The notes under the pieces were generated by a model that saw nothing but the letters and a program-made list of their open reading frames with translations, ran no database searches and was not told the DNA's origin. 64,000 bases of DNA. It comes from Polymorphum gilvum SL003B-26A1. GTDB lineage: Bacteria; Pseudomonadota; Alphaproteobacteria; Rhizobiales; Stappiaceae. The position numbers and the translations under genes were made by a program. Location of the stretch: positions 3,487,001-3,551,000 of the forward strand of contig NC_015259.1 of the NCBI RefSeq assembly GCF_000192745.1. Reading direction: 5' to 3'. This document shows positions 62,215-64,000 of the stretch, piece by piece (within the stretch, counting starts at the first letter, position 1; the number at the start of each line of letters is the position of its first letter).

Positions 62215-63594
62215 ATGCCCCTGACCAATGTGCAAGCCCGCGACGTGGAGGCTCTGCTGCATCCCTACACCCCCCTGCACAGGCTGGCCGAGACGGGGCC
62301 GCTGGTGCTCGACCACGGCAAGGGCGTGTGCGTCTACGACACCCAGGGGCGCGAATACATCGAGGGCATGTCGGGCTTGTGGTGCGCTGGCCTCGGCTTC
62401 GGCGACGAGGAACTGATCGAGGCGGCCAAGGAGCAGCTGTCGCGGCTGCCCTATTACCACCTGTTCGGCGGCAAGGGCATGGAGCCAGCGATCGAACTGG
62501 CGGAGAAGCTGAAGGAGATCGCGCCGATGCCGGTCTCCAAGGTGTTCTACACCTCGTCCGGCTCGGAGGCGAACGACACCCAGGTGAAGCTCGCCTGGTA
62601 CTACAACAACGCCCGCGGCAAGCCCCAGAAGAAGAAGATCATCAGCCGCATCAAGGCCTATCACGGCGTGACGCTGATGACCGCGTCGCTGACCGGCCTG
62701 CCGGCCAACCACCGCGACTTCGACCTGCCGCTGGCGGGCGTGCTGCACACCGACTGTCCGCAGCACTACCGCTTCGCCGAGCCGGGCGAGAGCGAGGCGG
62801 AGTTCGTCGCGCGCATCACCGCCTCGCTGGAAGCGCTGATCGCGCGCGAGGGCGCGGACACGATCGCGGCCTTCATCGCCGAGCCGGTGATGGGCGCGGG
62901 CGGCGTCATCGTGCCGCCGGCGGGCTATTACGAGCGGGTGCAGGAGATCCTGGCCGCCAACGACATCCTGTTCATCGACGACGAGGTGATCAACGGCTTC
63001 GGGCGCACCGGCAACTGGTGGGGCTGCCAGACCATGGGCTTCACGCCCGACACGCTGTCCTGCGCCAAGCAGCTGACCGCCGCCTATGCGCCGCTCGGCG
63101 CGGTGCTGATCCCGGACGCCGTCTACGACGCCTTCGTCGAGCAGAGCCGCAAGATCGGCACCTTCGGCCACGGCTTCACCTACGGCGGCCATCCGCTCGG
63201 CTGCGCCATCGGCGTCAAGGCGATCGACATCTACCAGAAACGCGACATCGTCGGCCGGGTGCGCGCGCTGGCGCCGCAGTTCGCTGCCCGCCTGGCGCGG
63301 CTCGACGACCATCCGCTGGTCGGCAACACCCGCGCGAAGGGACTGGTCGGCGGCGTCGAACTGGTCGCCGACAAGGCGACGCGGCGCGCCTTCGATCCGG
63401 GCAAAGGTGTCGGCGCGGCCTGCGCCAGGGCCTGCGAGGCGCACGGGCTGATCCTGCGCGCGCTCGGCGACACGATCGCGATCTGCCCACCGATGATCAT
63501 CGCGGCGGAGGAACTCGACGCGCTGTTCGACCGGCTGGAACGGGCGCTCGACGACACCGAGGCCCTGGTCGTGCGCGACACGCTGCGCGACTGA
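62215..63594 (+). CDS. Class III aminotransferase (omega-transaminase type)
   Basis: A 459-residue PLP enzyme of the omega-amino acid:pyruvate/putrescine aminotransferase branch. Motifs: [78 protein letters not shown], the PLP Lys in [16 protein letters not shown], and [17 protein letters not shown]. The N-terminal [17 protein letters not shown] is typical of SpuC/taurine-pyruvate-type enzymes. ACAGGAGA precedes the ATG at 62215. Substrate could be a diamine, taurine or another omega-amine; no pathway genes adjoin. Confidence 0.9.
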   Translation: MPLTNVQARDVEALLHPYTPLHRLAETGPLVLDHGKGVCVYDTQGREYIEGMSGLWCAGLGFGDEELIEAAKEQLSRLPYYHLFGGKGMEPAIELAEKLKEIAPMPVSKVFYTSSGSEANDTQVKLAWYYNNARGKPQKKKIISRIKAYHGVTLMTASLTGLPANHRDFDLPLAGVLHTDCPQHYRFAEPGESEAEFVARITASLEALIAREGADTIAAFIAEPVMGAGGVIVPPAGYYERVQEILAANDILFIDDEVINGFGRTGNWWGCQTMGFTPDTLSCAKQLTAAYAPLGAVLIPDAVYDAFVEQSRKIGTFGHGFTYGGHPLGCAIGVKAIDIYQKRDIVGRVRALAPQFAARLARLDDHPLVGNTRAKGLVGGVELVADKATRRAFDPGKGVGAACARACEAHGLILRALGDTIAICPPMIIAAEELDALFDRLERALDDTEALVVRDTLRD

Positions 63595-63859
63595 GGGACA
63601 CGGGCGGACGGGGCGCGGGCGGGCGGACCGCTAGCCTGCGCTCGCGAAGCGTTACAGCACGACATCGGAATTGACTGGCCTGCCGCAGCGGCAAGGCTCA
63701 TGGTTATGCTTGCGTTAACCGGACGGAGGGACGCTGTTCTTCGGTTCCAACAAGAAAACCCGGCGCCTGTGCACCGAAAGTCGCGTCCGACGAGCCACAT
63801 CGTTGCCGCAATCCAGAGGCACAGGGAGCCATTGCATAGCGATAACCCGGATCAAAACA

Positions 63860-64000
63860 ATGTCTACCCCCATCGCAAAGAGCGCTCCCGCCGCCGAGAA
63901 GCCGAATCTGGACCAACTGTACAAGCCGGTCGGCATCCAGGCGATCACTGCCGCCGCCCTTTGCAGCAAGTCCGCGACCGGCTCCAAGTCCGGCAAGTAA
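63860..64000 (+). CDS. Small hypothetical protein (46 residues)
   Basis: A short frame, MSTPIAKSAPAAEKPNLDQL onward, ends with TAA exactly at the last base of the window. It has no signal peptide or membrane segment and ends in a Ser/Lys/Gly-rich tail. NLDQLYKPVGIQAITAAA looks like a folded or amphipathic segment and feels like small conserved rhizobial proteins, but I cannot name a family. No strong ribosome-binding site is seen. The 265-base gap before it holds no other gene. Confidence 0.5.
   Translation: MSTPIAKSAPAAEKPNLDQLYKPVGIQAITAAALCSKSATGSKSGK

Noticed and set aside
1-64000. CRISPR arrays, insertion sequences, prophage or integrative element
   Set aside because: I found no regularly spaced repeats, transposase, integrase or terminal inverted repeats, and base composition looks even apart from a few intergenic stretches.

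Overview
The window reads as chromosomal DNA of a high-GC alphaproteobacterium, most likely order Hyphomicrobiales (Rhizobiales). The support is family-level: a GcrA cell-cycle regulator, a PodJ-like polarity factor, a class I lysyl-tRNA synthetase, a SAM-II riboswitch on metZ, a long double-domain dCTP deaminase, and a phoR-pstSCAB-phoU-phoB block. I see no rRNA, insertion sequence, prophage or CRISPR array. One tRNA is present.

Layout. 1-6.6 kb (minus strand): a partial aldo/keto reductase, a TSUP exporter with a TIGR02186-type membrane partner, and a 1345-residue PodJ-like protein. 6.9-14.9 kb (plus): a MerR-family regulator followed by a beta-oxidation-type operon (two acyl-CoA dehydrogenases, a GST, a thiolase, a hydratase/3-hydroxyacyl-CoA dehydrogenase fusion). 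Similar operator-like sites lie in front of the regulator and of the operon. 15-24 kb: two related AraC-type regulators flank a minus-strand dctP-dctQ-dctM TRAP transporter plus class II HMG-CoA reductase, with a divergent MocR regulator. This is a good candidate for mevalonate uptake and degradation.

24-35 kb is mostly housekeeping: DUF6460 protein, dcd, promoter/SAM-II riboswitch/terminator/metZ, a CDP-alcohol phosphatidyltransferase, apaG, a TerB-like protein, lysK, a nuclease-fold protein, an S24-like regulator that appears to lack its catalytic dyad, a DUF952 protein, pyrD and a MATE transporter. 35-44.7 kb holds a NaChBac-like voltage-gated sodium channel, tRNA-Gly(CCC), a membrane glycosyltransferase, an orphan solute-binding protein, an alpha/beta hydrolase and an RND efflux pair.

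44.9-49 kb: the argD-argF-hslO operon, with a readable promoter and leader hairpin, and divergent gcrA. 49-57 kb (minus strand): the complete phosphate regulon core phoR-pstS-pstC-pstA-pstB-phoU-phoB, with a four-unit Pho box before pstS that overlaps the 3' end of phoR. 57-64 kb: an SRPBCC protein, an MBL-fold hydrolase, a DUF1499 protein, an acyl-CoA ligase, a HAD phosphatase, a class III aminotransferase and a 46-codon small ORF ending at the last base.

Many genes overlap by 1-4 bases, and several starts are GTG or TTG, chosen from ribosome-binding sites. Assignments are from reading the sequence; no database search was run.
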